NCBI RefSeq assembly: GCF_900492205.1
Contig: NZ_UEYQ01000001.1
Coordinates: forward strand, 614,001-678,000
Origin: Ciceribacter sp. T2.26MG-112.2
GTDB lineage: Bacteria; Pseudomonadota; Alphaproteobacteria; Rhizobiales; Rhizobiaceae
Reading direction: 5' to 3'
Length of the DNA: 64,000 nucleotides
Position numbers and translations under genes: made by a program. Shown in pieces: positions 25,573-34,229 of the stretch. Below the pieces are notes generated by a model, which saw only the letters and a program-made list of their open reading frames with translations, was not told where the DNA came from and did not search any database. Within the stretch, counting starts at the first letter, position 1; the number at the start of each line of letters is the position of its first letter.

Positions 25573-25779
25573 ATGGAAACGACGGAAATTGGCAGTCGGG
25601 CGGAATTTGCGCTGTGGGCGATCCAGCGGGCGCAGGAGATCGTCACGATCGAGGGCGCAACCTTCGCGCTCGCCGCGCGCGACATGGACGAGGAGGCGCT
25701 CGCCTCGAGCGCCGCCGGACTCGGCAAGGCCATAGCCGACGCCATGCTGGAAGTATTCGACGGCCTGCTGGCAGAGTAA
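25573..25779 (+). CDS. Small acidic hypothetical protein
   Basis: A 68-residue protein, acidic and alanine-rich, predicted to be helical (EFALWAIQRAQEIVTIEGATFALAARDMDEEALASSAAGLGKAIADAMLEVFDGL) with no signal or membrane segment. The chosen ATG follows GGAGAGACC; an in-frame ATG at 25558 would add five residues. I recognise no family. It lies just before smoC with an 85-bp gap containing a dyad, so it is probably not part of the smo operon. Confidence 0.55.
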   Translation: METTEIGSRAEFALWAIQRAQEIVTIEGATFALAARDMDEEALASSAAGLGKAIADAMLEVFDGLLAE

Positions 25780-25816
25780 ATCCGGTCACGGACCAGCGCG
25801 AGCGATTTGACAGCCT

Positions 25817-25831
25817 TGCCAAAACTTGGCA
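25817..25831. promoter_or_regulatory. Dyad upstream of smoC
   Basis: TGCCAA-AAC-TTGGCA, a perfect 15-base dyad 33 bases before the smoC ATG. A likely operator, possibly for autoregulation by SmoC; it differs from the dyad before smoE. Confidence 0.5.
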
Positions 25832-25864
25832 GCACTGCTCTTTGAAAGGGTGGTGCCGATCCGC

Positions 25865-26818
25865 ATGGCAAGACGAGGCGAAGCACAGACAAGGCTGGAC
25901 GATGCGGCGCGAGCCGGCTGGCTCTATTATGTTGCCGGCCGCACCCAGGACGAGATCGCCGCCGCCATGAGCATTTCGCGCCAGAGTGCCCAGCGCCTGG
26001 TCTCGCTCGCCGTCGCCGAGAAGCTGATCAAGGTCCGTCTCGACCATCCGATCGCGGCCTGCATGGAACTGGCCGAGGCGGTAAAAGCGAAGTTCGGCCT
26101 CAGACAGGTCGAGATCGTGCCCACCGATCCGGGTTCGGACTCGGCATCCGTCGGCGTCGCCGAAGCCGGGGCCGCCGAACTGGAGCGCTGGCTGAAGCAG
26201 CCGGATCCGCTGATCATCGGCATGGGAACCGGACGGACGCTGCGCGCCATGGTCGACCAATTGCCGCCGATGGAATGCCCGCAGCACAGAATCGTCTCGT
26301 TGACGGGCAATATCAGCCCGGACGGGTCCGCCGCCTACTTCAACGTCATCTTCTCCATGGCCGACGCGGTGAAGGCGCCGCATTTCCCGATGCCGCTTCC
26401 CGTCATCGTCTCGTCCCGCGACGAACGCGACCTGCTGCACCGGCAGCCGCTCGTCGCGCCGACGATCGAGCTTGGCCGGCGCTCCGATGTGACCTTTGTC
26501 GGGATCGGCGAGATGGGAAGCAGCGCACCGCTTCTGGTCGACGGGTTCCTGCGCCAGGACGAGATGGCCGAACTTCTCGATGCCGGCGCAGCCGGCGAAG
26601 TCTGCGGCTGGGTCTTCGGCGCGGACGGCAAACTGCTCGACCATCCGGTCAACGAGCGCGTGGCGAGCATCCCCATACCCTCGCGCGAGACTTCGATCGT
26701 CATCGGCCTGGCCCGCGGCCGGCGCAAACGCGATGCGATCCGCGCCGCCACGATCGGCGGCTACATCAACGGGCTGATCACCGACGAGGATGCCGCCCGC
26801 CATCTGCTGGCCGGCTGA
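25865..26818 (+). CDS. smoC: SorC/DeoR-family transcriptional regulator of the polyol operon
   Basis: A 317-residue SorC-family regulator. The N-terminal helix-turn-helix covers about residues 20-55 (GRTQDEIAAAMSISRQSAQRL); the C-terminal sugar-binding domain has the family motifs LIIGMGTGRTLRAMVDQLP and FVGIGEMG. It probably responds to a phosphorylated or free polyol. The start MARRGEAQTR was chosen; an upstream ATG at 25826 lies inside the dyad. It precedes smoE by 154 bp on the same strand, and repeats in that gap may be its targets. Confidence 0.85.
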   Translation: MARRGEAQTRLDDAARAGWLYYVAGRTQDEIAAAMSISRQSAQRLVSLAVAEKLIKVRLDHPIAACMELAEAVKAKFGLRQVEIVPTDPGSDSASVGVAEAGAAELERWLKQPDPLIIGMGTGRTLRAMVDQLPPMECPQHRIVSLTGNISPDGSAAYFNVIFSMADAVKAPHFPMPLPVIVSSRDERDLLHRQPLVAPTIELGRRSDVTFVGIGEMGSSAPLLVDGFLRQDEMAELLDAGAAGEVCGWVFGADGKLLDHPVNERVASIPIPSRETSIVIGLARGRRKRDAIRAATIGGYINGLITDEDAARHLLAG

Positions 26819-26849
26819 GCAGACCTCCACATTTATTTTTCATCGCCGA

Positions 26850-26952
26850 GACAATGCCTTGGGCTTCGCCTTCGGCACCGCAGCATGGATTCTGCATTGA
26901 CAATGCCTTGCCTAAAAGTGAGTAATTGCCCATGAGCAAAGCAAATGCTCAT
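26850..26952 (+). promoter_or_regulatory. smoE promoter region: 12-bp direct repeats and a 21-bp dyad
   Basis: GACAATGCCTTG occurs twice (26850-26861 and 26899-26910), 49 bases apart. Downstream, ATGAGCA-N7-TGCTCAT (26932-26952) is a perfect 7-bp dyad ending 20 bases before the smoE ATG. The direct repeats could be activator or repressor half-sites for SmoC, and the dyad an operator or leader hairpin. Confidence 0.5.
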
Positions 26953-26972
26953 TTTTCTTCTGGGAGGAAGAT

Positions 26973-28286
26973 ATGACATTGAAGACGATTTTGCTGGGCG
27001 CCTGCTCGGCACTGGCCCTTACCGGCATGGCTTCGGCCGAAACCCTCACCATCGCGACCGTCAACAACGGCGACATGATCCGCATGCAGAAGCTGACGGA
27101 TGATTTCACCGCAAAGAACCCCGGCATCGACCTCGAATGGGTAACCCTCGAGGAAAACGTGCTGCGCCAGAAGGTGACGACCGACATCGCCACCAAGGGC
27201 GGCCAGTTCGACGTTCTCACCATCGGCACCTATGAAGTGCCGATCTGGGCCAAGCAGGGCTGGCTTCTGCCGCTCGACAATCTTGGCGCCGACTATGACG
27301 TCGACGACCTCCTGCCCGCGATCCGCTCCGGCCTGACCGGCGAGGACGGCAAGCTCTACGCCGCACCCTTCTACGGCGAGAGCTCGATGGTCATGTATCG
27401 CAAGGACCTGATGGAAAAGGCCGGGCTCACCATGCCCGACGCCCCCACCTGGGACTTCGTCGCCGACGCTGCCCGCAAGATGACGGACAAGGACAACGAG
27501 ATCTATGGCATCTGCCTGCGCGGCAAGGCCGGCTGGGGCGAGAACATGGCCTTCCTGACCGCGACCGCCAACGCCTTCGGCGCGCGCTGGTTCGACGAGA
27601 ACTGGAAGCCGCAGTTCGACCAGCCGGAATGGAAGACGGCGCTCGAATTCTATGTCAACCTGATGAAGGATGCCGGCCCTCCGGGTGCCTCCTCGAACGG
27701 CTTCAACGAGAACCTGGCGCTCTTCCAGACCGGCAAGTGCGGCATGTGGATCGATGCCACCGTCGCCGCCTCCTTCGTCACCAATCCGAAGGACTCGACC
27801 GTCGCCGACAAGGTCGGCTTCGCACTCGCTCCCGACACGGGGCTCGGCAAGCGCGGCAATTGGCTGTGGGCCTGGAACCTGGCCATTCCGGCCGGCACCC
27901 AGAAGGCCGAAGCGGCCGAGAAGTTCGTCGCCTGGGCAACCGGCAAGGACTATCTGAAGATGGTCGCCGACAAGGAAGGCTGGGCCAACGTACCGCCGGG
28001 CACCCGCACCTCGCTCTACGAGAACCCGGAATACCAGAAGGCGGCGCCGTTTGCGAAGATGACGCTCGACTCCATCAATGCGGCGGACCCGAAGAGCCCG
28101 ACCGTCAAGCCGGTTCCCTATGTCGGGGTCCAGTTCGTGGCCATTCCGGAATTCCAGGGCATCGGCACCGCGGTCGGCCAGCAGTTCTCGGCCGCTCTCG
28201 CCGGACAGGTCAGCATCGACCAGGCGCTCGACAACGCCCAGAAGCTGACGGAACGGGAAATGATGAAGGCCGGCTACATCAAGTAA
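26973..28286 (+). CDS. smoE: Sorbitol/mannitol ABC transporter substrate-binding protein
   Basis: A 437-residue periplasmic family 1 solute-binding protein. A signal peptide ends near TGMASA-ETLTI. Blocks such as FDVLTIGTYEVPIWAKQGWL and WAWNLAIPAGTQKAEAAEKF fit the polyol-binding SmoE group. Its ATG follows GGGAGGAAG. It is the first gene of smoEFGKS-mtlK. A strong intercistronic hairpin follows its stop, which fits higher expression of the binding protein than of the permease genes. Confidence 0.92.
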   Translation: MTLKTILLGACSALALTGMASAETLTIATVNNGDMIRMQKLTDDFTAKNPGIDLEWVTLEENVLRQKVTTDIATKGGQFDVLTIGTYEVPIWAKQGWLLPLDNLGADYDVDDLLPAIRSGLTGEDGKLYAAPFYGESSMVMYRKDLMEKAGLTMPDAPTWDFVADAARKMTDKDNEIYGICLRGKAGWGENMAFLTATANAFGARWFDENWKPQFDQPEWKTALEFYVNLMKDAGPPGASSNGFNENLALFQTGKCGMWIDATVAASFVTNPKDSTVADKVGFALAPDTGLGKRGNWLWAWNLAIPAGTQKAEAAEKFVAWATGKDYLKMVADKEGWANVPPGTRTSLYENPEYQKAAPFAKMTLDSINAADPKSPTVKPVPYVGVQFVAIPEFQGIGTAVGQQFSAALAGQVSIDQALDNAQKLTEREMMKAGYIK

Positions 28287-28301
28287 GCTCCCCGACGAAG
28301 A

Positions 28302-28326
28302 GCGGGGAGACCTCTCCTCCCCGCTC
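28302..28326 (+). promoter_or_regulatory. Intercistronic hairpin between smoE and smoF
   Basis: AGCGGGGAG-N7-CTCCCCGCT, a perfect 9-bp stem 15 bases after smoE, without a T-run. The rest of the 216-base gap has more GC stems (for example CGGTC-GTAT-GACCG) and no gene. A processing or partial-termination role is inferred. Confidence 0.65.
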
Positions 28327-28502
28327 CGACTGGAGCAAGGCCGGCTGGCCGCATGGCCGGGCCGACTGGGCTCCCCCTTTATCGAAGCCTCCTGGCATCG
28401 GTCGTATGACCGGGACCGGGAGGCCGGAGGGCCGCATAGGCGCCCTTGCGCAACTGGCGCGGCACTCAATCAACCTGCACATGGCGAAAAGGCGCTGACC
28501 CC

Positions 28503-29375
28503 ATGGCGACGACACACACCCATTCCGCGGCGCGCCTGATGATGGCGCCCTCCGTGATCCTGCTCCTGGCATGGATGATCGTGCCGCTGGCGATGACGGT
28601 CTACTTCTCCTTCCTGCGCTACAACCTTTTGATGCCCGGCACGGAAGAGTTCGCCGGCTTCATGAACTACCGCTATTTCCTCACCGATCCCGCCTTCTTC
28701 GATGCCCTTGCCAATACGCTGCTCCTCGTCGGCGGGGTCCTGGCGATCACCGTCATCGGCGGTATCGCCTTGGCACTTCTCCTAGACCAGCCGATGTTCG
28801 GCCAGGGCATCGTGCGCATCCTGGTGATCGCGCCTTTCTTCATCATGCCGACCGTCTCGGCGCTGGTGTGGAAAAACATGCTGATGAACCCGGTGAACGG
28901 CCTGTTTGCCTGGATCGCCAAGTCGCTTGGCCTCCAGCCGCTCGACTGGCTGGCGGCGGCCCCGCTCACCTCGATCATCATCATCGTCGCCTGGCAATGG
29001 CTGCCGTTTGCCACGCTCATTCTTCTGACCGCGCTGCAATCGCTCGACGAGGAACAGAAGGAAGCCGCCGAAATGGACGGCGCAGGTCCGCTGTCGAAGC
29101 TCGCCTACATCATCCTGCCGCACATGGCCCGCGCCATCACGGTGGTCATCCTGATCGAGACCATCTTCCTGCTGTCGGTCTTCGCCGAGATCCTGGTCAC
29201 CACCAATGGTGGTCCCGGCACGCAGAGCACAAACATCACCTATCTCGTCTATGCCCAGGCCCTGCTGCAGTTCGACGTGGGCGGCGCTTCGGCCGGCGGC
29301 ATCGTCGCCGTGGTGCTCGCCAACATCGTCGCCTTTTTCCTCATCCGCCTGATCGGCAAGAACCTGGAGAGCTGA
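28503..29375 (+). CDS. smoF: Sorbitol/mannitol ABC transporter permease SmoF
   Basis: A 290-residue permease of the MalF-like group with six helices. The EAA loop EAAEMDGAGPLSKLAYIILP is present. The start MATTHTHSAARLMMAPS was preferred to an ATG at 28446 within the hairpin-rich gap. It precedes smoG by 2 bases. Confidence 0.92.
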   Translation: MATTHTHSAARLMMAPSVILLLAWMIVPLAMTVYFSFLRYNLLMPGTEEFAGFMNYRYFLTDPAFFDALANTLLLVGGVLAITVIGGIALALLLDQPMFGQGIVRILVIAPFFIMPTVSALVWKNMLMNPVNGLFAWIAKSLGLQPLDWLAAAPLTSIIIIVAWQWLPFATLILLTALQSLDEEQKEAAEMDGAGPLSKLAYIILPHMARAITVVILIETIFLLSVFAEILVTTNGGPGTQSTNITYLVYAQALLQFDVGGASAGGIVAVVLANIVAFFLIRLIGKNLES

Positions 29376-29377
29376 CC

Positions 29378-30208
29378 ATGGCCCGCGCCATTCCCGTTCG
29401 CCGCAAGATCCTGTGGACCGCGCTCGCCTGGACGATCGGCATCCTGATCTTCTTCCCGATCCTCTGGACCTTCCTGACGAGCTTCAAGACCGAGGCGGAG
29501 GCGATCGCCTCGCCGCCGTCCTTCCTGTTCTTCGAGTGGACGACCGAGAACTATGCCGAGGTGCAGGAGCGGTCGAACTATTTCCGCCACTTCATGAACT
29601 CGGTGGTGATCTCCCTCGGCTCGACGCTGGCCGGCCTCGTCATCGCCGTTCCGGCGGCCTGGTCCATGGCCTTTTCGCCCACCCGGCGGACCAAGGACAT
29701 CCTGATGTGGATGCTGTCCACCAAGATGCTGCCGCCGGTCGGCGTTCTGGTGCCCCTCTACATCTTGTTCCGCGACGGCGGCCTGCTCGACACCCGCACC
29801 GGCCTGGTGATCGTGCTGACCCTCATCAACCTGCCGATCATCGTCTGGATGCTCTACACCTATTTCAAGGAAATCCCCGGCGAGATCCTCGAGGCCGCCC
29901 GCATGGATGGCGCCTCGCTGATGAAGGAGATCGTCTACGTCCTGACCCCGATGGCCATTCCCGGCATCGCCTCGACGCTCCTTCTCAACGTCATCCTGTC
30001 CTGGAACGAAGCCTTCTGGACCCTCAACCTGACGGCCTCCAAGGCAGCGCCACTGACCGCCTTCATCGCCTCATACTCGAGCCCCGAGGGTCTCTTCTAC
30101 GCCAAGCTGTCGGCCGCCTCGACCATGGCCATCGCGCCGATCGTGATCCTCGGCTGGTTCAGCCAGAAACAACTCGTCCGCGGCCTGACCTTCGGCGCCG
30201 TCAAATAG
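29378..30208 (+). CDS. smoG: Sorbitol/mannitol ABC transporter permease SmoG
   Basis: A 276-residue MalG-like permease with six helices and the EAA loop [20 protein letters not shown]. The C-terminal [14 protein letters not shown] is typical of MalG-type subunits. The start ATG lies 2 bases after smoF. Partner of SmoF in the membrane channel. Confidence 0.93.
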   Translation: MARAIPVRRKILWTALAWTIGILIFFPILWTFLTSFKTEAEAIASPPSFLFFEWTTENYAEVQERSNYFRHFMNSVVISLGSTLAGLVIAVPAAWSMAFSPTRRTKDILMWMLSTKMLPPVGVLVPLYILFRDGGLLDTRTGLVIVLTLINLPIIVWMLYTYFKEIPGEILEAARMDGASLMKEIVYVLTPMAIPGIASTLLLNVILSWNEAFWTLNLTASKAAPLTAFIASYSSPEGLFYAKLSAASTMAIAPIVILGWFSQKQLVRGLTFGAVK

Positions 30209-30218
30209 GAATAGCAAG

Positions 30219-31217
30219 ATGGGTAGCATCACACTCCAGAATGTATCCAAGTCCTTCGGCGAGGCCGCCGTCATCCCGTCGATCGACCTTCAGATCAACG
30301 ATGGCGAGTTCGTCGTCTTCGTCGGCCCCTCGGGCTGTGGCAAGTCCACGCTGCTGCGGCTGATCGCCGGCCTCGAGGATGTCTCCGGCGGCCGCATCCT
30401 GATCGACGGCGTCGACGCCACCGCCAAGCCGCCGTCGCAGCGCGGTCTGGCCATGGTGTTTCAGTCCTATGCGCTCTACCCACATATGAGCGTGCGTTCC
30501 AACATCGGCTTCCCGCTGAAGATGGCCGGCATGGACAAGGCGGAGATCGACCGCAAGGTCGCCGATGCAGCCCGCATCCTCAATCTCACCGACTATCTCG
30601 ACCGCAAGCCGCGCCAGCTCTCCGGCGGCCAGCGCCAGCGCGTCGCCATCGGCCGCGCGATCGTGCGCTCGCCGGAGTGCTTCCTGTTCGACGAACCGTT
30701 GTCCAATCTGGATGCGGCGCTGCGCGTCAACATGCGCCTGGAAATCTCGCAACTGCACCAGCAGCTCAACGCCACCTCGATCTATGTGACCCATGACCAG
30801 GTCGAGGCGATGACCATGGCCGACAAGATCGTCGTCCTGAACAGGGGCCGCATCGAGCAGGTGGGCTCACCGCTCGAACTCTATCACAAGCCCGCCAACC
30901 TCTTCGTCGCCGGCTTCATCGGCTCGCCGAAGATGAACCTGATCTCCGGCGCAGCGGCCGAGCCCTACGGCGCCCCCACGATCGGCATACGTCCCGAGCA
31001 TGTCACGCTGTCGACGGAGAGCGGCATATGGAAGGGTACGGTCACGGTTGCCGAACATCTGGGATCGGACACCTTCCTGCACATCGCCGTCGACGGCATC
31101 GGTCAGGTGACCGCAAGGGCCGACGGCGAATTTGCCGCGCGTCACGGCGACACCGTCTTCGTCACCCCGGATTCCGCCCGGATCCACCGTTTCGATGACA
31201 AGGGACTGTCACTATGA
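30219..31217 (+). CDS. smoK: Sorbitol/mannitol ABC transporter ATPase SmoK
   Basis: A 332-residue MalK-like ATPase. Walker A is GPSGCGKST, the signature is [15 protein letters not shown], Walker B is [16 protein letters not shown], and the switch His is in [17 protein letters not shown]-terminal OB/TOBE domain with [10 protein letters not shown] follows. Spacing to smoG is 10 bp and it overlaps smoS by ATGA. Confidence 0.94.
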   Translation: MGSITLQNVSKSFGEAAVIPSIDLQINDGEFVVFVGPSGCGKSTLLRLIAGLEDVSGGRILIDGVDATAKPPSQRGLAMVFQSYALYPHMSVRSNIGFPLKMAGMDKAEIDRKVADAARILNLTDYLDRKPRQLSGGQRQRVAIGRAIVRSPECFLFDEPLSNLDAALRVNMRLEISQLHQQLNATSIYVTHDQVEAMTMADKIVVLNRGRIEQVGSPLELYHKPANLFVAGFIGSPKMNLISGAAAEPYGAPTIGIRPEHVTLSTESGIWKGTVTVAEHLGSDTFLHIAVDGIGQVTARADGEFAARHGDTVFVTPDSARIHRFDDKGLSL

Positions 31218-31990
31218 GCGGCAGGCTGGAGGGCAAATCGGCACTCATCACCGGATCGGCGCGCGGCATAGGCCGCGCCTTCGCCGAAGCCTATGTACGC
31301 GAAGGCGCCACCGTCGCCATCGCCGACATCGACGTCGAGCGGGCCGGACGGACGGCGGCCGAGATCGGCGACAAGGCCTATCCGGTGCGGCTCGACGTCA
31401 CCGATCAGGCATCGATCGAGGCAGCGATCAAGGCGGTCGAGGAAAGGACCGGCGGTATCGACATCCTGGTCAACAATGCCGCGCTGTTCGATCTGGCGCC
31501 GATCGTCGAGATCACCCGCGAGAGCTATGACAGGCTTTTCTCGATCAATGTCGCCGGCTCGCTGTTCATGCTGCAGGCAGCGGCCCGGTCGATGATCGCC
31601 CGTGGCAAGGGCGGCAAGATCATCAACATGGCCAGTCAGGCGGGTCGTCGCGGCGAGGCGCTGGTGGCCATCTATTGCGCCACCAAGGCGGCCATCATCT
31701 CGATCACCCAGTCGGCCGGCCTGGACCTCATCAAGCATGGCATCAACGTCAACGCGATCGCTCCCGGCGTCGTCGACGGCGAGCACTGGGACGGCGTGGA
31801 TGCGCTCTTCGCCAGATATGAAGGGCGGCCGCCCGGTGAAAAGAAGAGGCTGGTCGGCGAGGCCGTGCCCTTCGGCCGCATGGGGCGCGCCGAGGATCTG
31901 ACCGGCATGGCAATCTTCCTGGCCTCGCCCGAAGCCGACTACATCGTCGCCCAGACCTACAATGTGGATGGTGGCAACTGGATGAGCTGA
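31214..31990 (+). CDS. smoS: Sorbitol dehydrogenase (short-chain dehydrogenase)
   Basis: A 258-residue cytoplasmic SDR oxidising sorbitol to fructose with NAD. Cofactor motif TGSARGIG at residues 14-21, NNA near 90, and the catalytic Ser (NMASQAG) and YCATK are all present. It overlaps smoK. The close match of the operon order to rhizobial smoEFGKS-mtlK supports sorbitol as the substrate; related enzymes also oxidise galactitol or other polyols. Confidence 0.92.
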   Translation: MSGRLEGKSALITGSARGIGRAFAEAYVREGATVAIADIDVERAGRTAAEIGDKAYPVRLDVTDQASIEAAIKAVEERTGGIDILVNNAALFDLAPIVEITRESYDRLFSINVAGSLFMLQAAARSMIARGKGGKIINMASQAGRRGEALVAIYCATKAAIISITQSAGLDLIKHGINVNAIAPGVVDGEHWDGVDALFARYEGRPPGEKKRLVGEAVPFGRMGRAEDLTGMAIFLASPEADYIVAQTYNVDGGNWMS

Positions 31991-32037
31991 CGCTCGCCCC
32001 GCCGCTGCCTGACATCTCGTCATCGAGGACCTATCAA

Positions 32038-33531
32038 ATGACCCGCAAGCTATCGCTGGCAAACCTTGCCGAAATCGAAAGGACCGCCGCCGTCCCGGCC
32101 TATCGCCGCGACCAGTTGAAGGCCGGCATCCTGCATTTCGGCGTCGGCAACTTCCACCGCGCCCATCAGGCCGTCTACCTGCACGAACTGTTCGACCAGG
32201 GCCGGGATCTTGACTGGGCCATCCTCGGCTGTGGCGTCATGCCGTCCGACCGGCTGATGAAGGAAAAGCTCGAAAGCCAGGACTATCTGACCACCATCGT
32301 CGAGCAGGACAATCACCGCAGCGCCGCGACCGTGACGGGCCCGATGACGGGCATGCTGGCGGCGCCCGATTTCGATGCGATCATCGCCGCCCTCGAGGAC
32401 CCGGCGATCCGCATCGTTTCGATGACGATCACCGAGGGCGGCTATTTCATCGATCCCGCGACCGGCAAGTTCGATCCCAATCATCCGGCCATGGTCGCCG
32501 ATGCGGCCGATCCGGCCCATCCGAAGAGCGTTTTCGGCCTGATCATCGCCGGCCTCAAGGGTCGCCGCGCGGCCGGCATTCCGCCCTTCACCGTGATGTG
32601 CTGCGACAACATTCCCGGCAATGGCGAGGTGACCGAGGCAACCATCACCGGCCTCGCCCGCCTGTCCGACCCCGATTTCGCCCACTGGATCCACGCGAAC
32701 GTCGCCTTCCCCAACGCCATGGTCGACCGCATCACGCCGGCGACCGGTGAGCGCGAGATCGCCATTGCCCGCGACACCTACGGTATAGACGATGCCTGGC
32801 CGGTTTTCTGCGAGGAGTTCAAGCAGTGGGTGCTGGAGGACAAGTTCCCGCTCGGTCGGCCGGCGCTGGAAAAGGTCGGCGTCACCTTCGTGCCGGATGT
32901 GGCTCCTTATGAGTTGATGAAACTGCGCATCCTCAATGGCGGCCATGCGGCGATCGCCTATCCGGCGGCGCTGCTGGACATCCACTTCGTCCACGAGGCG
33001 ATGGAGAACGCGCTGATCCGCGGCTTCCTCGCCAAGCTTGAACGCGAGGAGATCATCCCCGTCGTGCCGCCGGTGCCGGACACCAGTCTCGAAGACTATT
33101 TCCGCCTGATCGAAAGCCGTTTCTCCAATCCGAAGATCGGCGACACCATTCCCCGCCTTGCCCAGGACGGCTCCAACCGCCAGCCGAAATTCATCCTGCC
33201 CTCGACCGCCGACCGCCTCGCCAGGGATCTCGACGTCACCGGCCTCGCCCTCGTCTCGGCGCTCTGGTGCCGCTATCTTGAGGGCACGACCGACAGCGGC
33301 AAGCCGATCGTCTTCAACGACCCGAGCGCTGAGCGCCTGCACGCCGCAGCTCTCAGGTCGCAAAGCGATCCGACCGCCTTCCTCGCCCTTGGCGACATCT
33401 TCGGCGCGATCGGCACCGATCCCCGCTTCGTCGCCCGCTTCACCCGCGCCATCGGGAGCTTGCGGAGCATCGGCACCGCCGCTACGCTTAAGCAATATCT
33501 CGACGGCAAGCTCGCGGACCAGGCCGGATGA
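32038..33531 (+). CDS. mtlK: Mannitol 2-dehydrogenase
   Basis: A 497-residue long-chain polyol dehydrogenase converting mannitol (and often arabitol or sorbitol) to ketoses with NAD. N-terminal HFGVGNFHRAHQAVYLHEL is the cofactor segment, and the catalytic Lys, Asn and His lie in KLRILNGGHA, as in Pseudomonas mannitol 2-dehydrogenase. It is 47 bp after smoS and overlaps the HAD phosphatase gene by 4 bp. Confidence 0.95.
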   Translation: MTRKLSLANLAEIERTAAVPAYRRDQLKAGILHFGVGNFHRAHQAVYLHELFDQGRDLDWAILGCGVMPSDRLMKEKLESQDYLTTIVEQDNHRSAATVTGPMTGMLAAPDFDAIIAALEDPAIRIVSMTITEGGYFIDPATGKFDPNHPAMVADAADPAHPKSVFGLIIAGLKGRRAAGIPPFTVMCCDNIPGNGEVTEATITGLARLSDPDFAHWIHANVAFPNAMVDRITPATGEREIAIARDTYGIDDAWPVFCEEFKQWVLEDKFPLGRPALEKVGVTFVPDVAPYELMKLRILNGGHAAIAYPAALLDIHFVHEAMENALIRGFLAKLEREEIIPVVPPVPDTSLEDYFRLIESRFSNPKIGDTIPRLAQDGSNRQPKFILPSTADRLARDLDVTGLALVSALWCRYLEGTTDSGKPIVFNDPSAERLHAAALRSQSDPTAFLALGDIFGAIGTDPRFVARFTRAIGSLRSIGTAATLKQYLDGKLADQAG

Positions 33532-34229
33532 ACCACGCGGAAAAACGGCTGGTGATCTTCGATTGCGACGGCGTACTCGTCGACAGCGAGCCGATCGCCC
33601 TTGCCGTTCTCGCCGACTTCCTCGGCCAGGCGGGTGTCGCCATCGACGAGGAGGGTGTTGCCCGGCGCTTTCTCGGCCGCAGCCTCGCATCCGTTCGAGA
33701 GACGGTGCGCGACGAGTTCGGCCTCGAAATCGACGAGGCCTTCCTGAGCCGCATGCGCGATGTGCTCTACACCCGCTTCCGCGCCGAACTTCGCCCGATC
33801 GACGGTATCCCCGCTGTCGTCGCAGGCTTTGCCGCGGCCGGCATTGACTGGTGCGTCGCCTCGTCCAGCCAGAAGGAACGCGTCGAGCTGTGTCTGCGCG
33901 CCACCGGGCTGATCGACCATTTCGCCCCGCATATCTTCAGCGCCACCATGGTCGCACGCGGCAAGCCGGCGCCGGATCTCTTCCTCCATGCGGCGCAGGC
34001 GATGGGCTATTCGCCCGAACAATGTCTCGTCATCGAGGACAGTCCGTCCGGCATCGAGGCAGCCCGCGCCGCCGGGATGCGGGTGATTGCCTTTACCGGC
34101 GGGTCGCACACCCGGTTTGCCGATTATCGCGCCGCGCTCGACCAACTTTCCCCGGATGTGCGGTTTGACGACATGGCGGATTTGCTTCAGTTTGTGGTCC
34201 CGGCGACGAAAGACAACCCTGATGCGTGA
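33528..34229 (+). CDS. HAD-superfamily phosphatase of the polyol operon
   Basis: A 233-residue beta-phosphoglucomutase/phosphatase-like HAD protein. Motif I is FDCDGVLVDSE, motif II is CVASSSQKER, motif III contains ARGKPAPD, and motif IV is VIEDSPSGIEAA. Substrate is probably a sugar phosphate. It overlaps mtlK upstream and the FGGY kinase downstream by 8 bp, so it is part of the polyol catabolic unit; a role in clearing a phosphorylated by-product is inferred. Confidence 0.85.
   Translation: MNHAEKRLVIFDCDGVLVDSEPIALAVLADFLGQAGVAIDEEGVARRFLGRSLASVRETVRDEFGLEIDEAFLSRMRDVLYTRFRAELRPIDGIPAVVAGFAAAGIDWCVASSSQKERVELCLRATGLIDHFAPHIFSATMVARGKPAPDLFLHAAQAMGYSPEQCLVIEDSPSGIEAARAAGMRVIAFTGGSHTRFADYRAALDQLSPDVRFDDMADLLQFVVPATKDNPDA

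Noticed and set aside
28327-28502. A third RIME copy in the smoE-smoF gap
   Set aside because: The gap is rich in GC stems, but the segment order shared by the two copies at 4313 and 16378 is not present.
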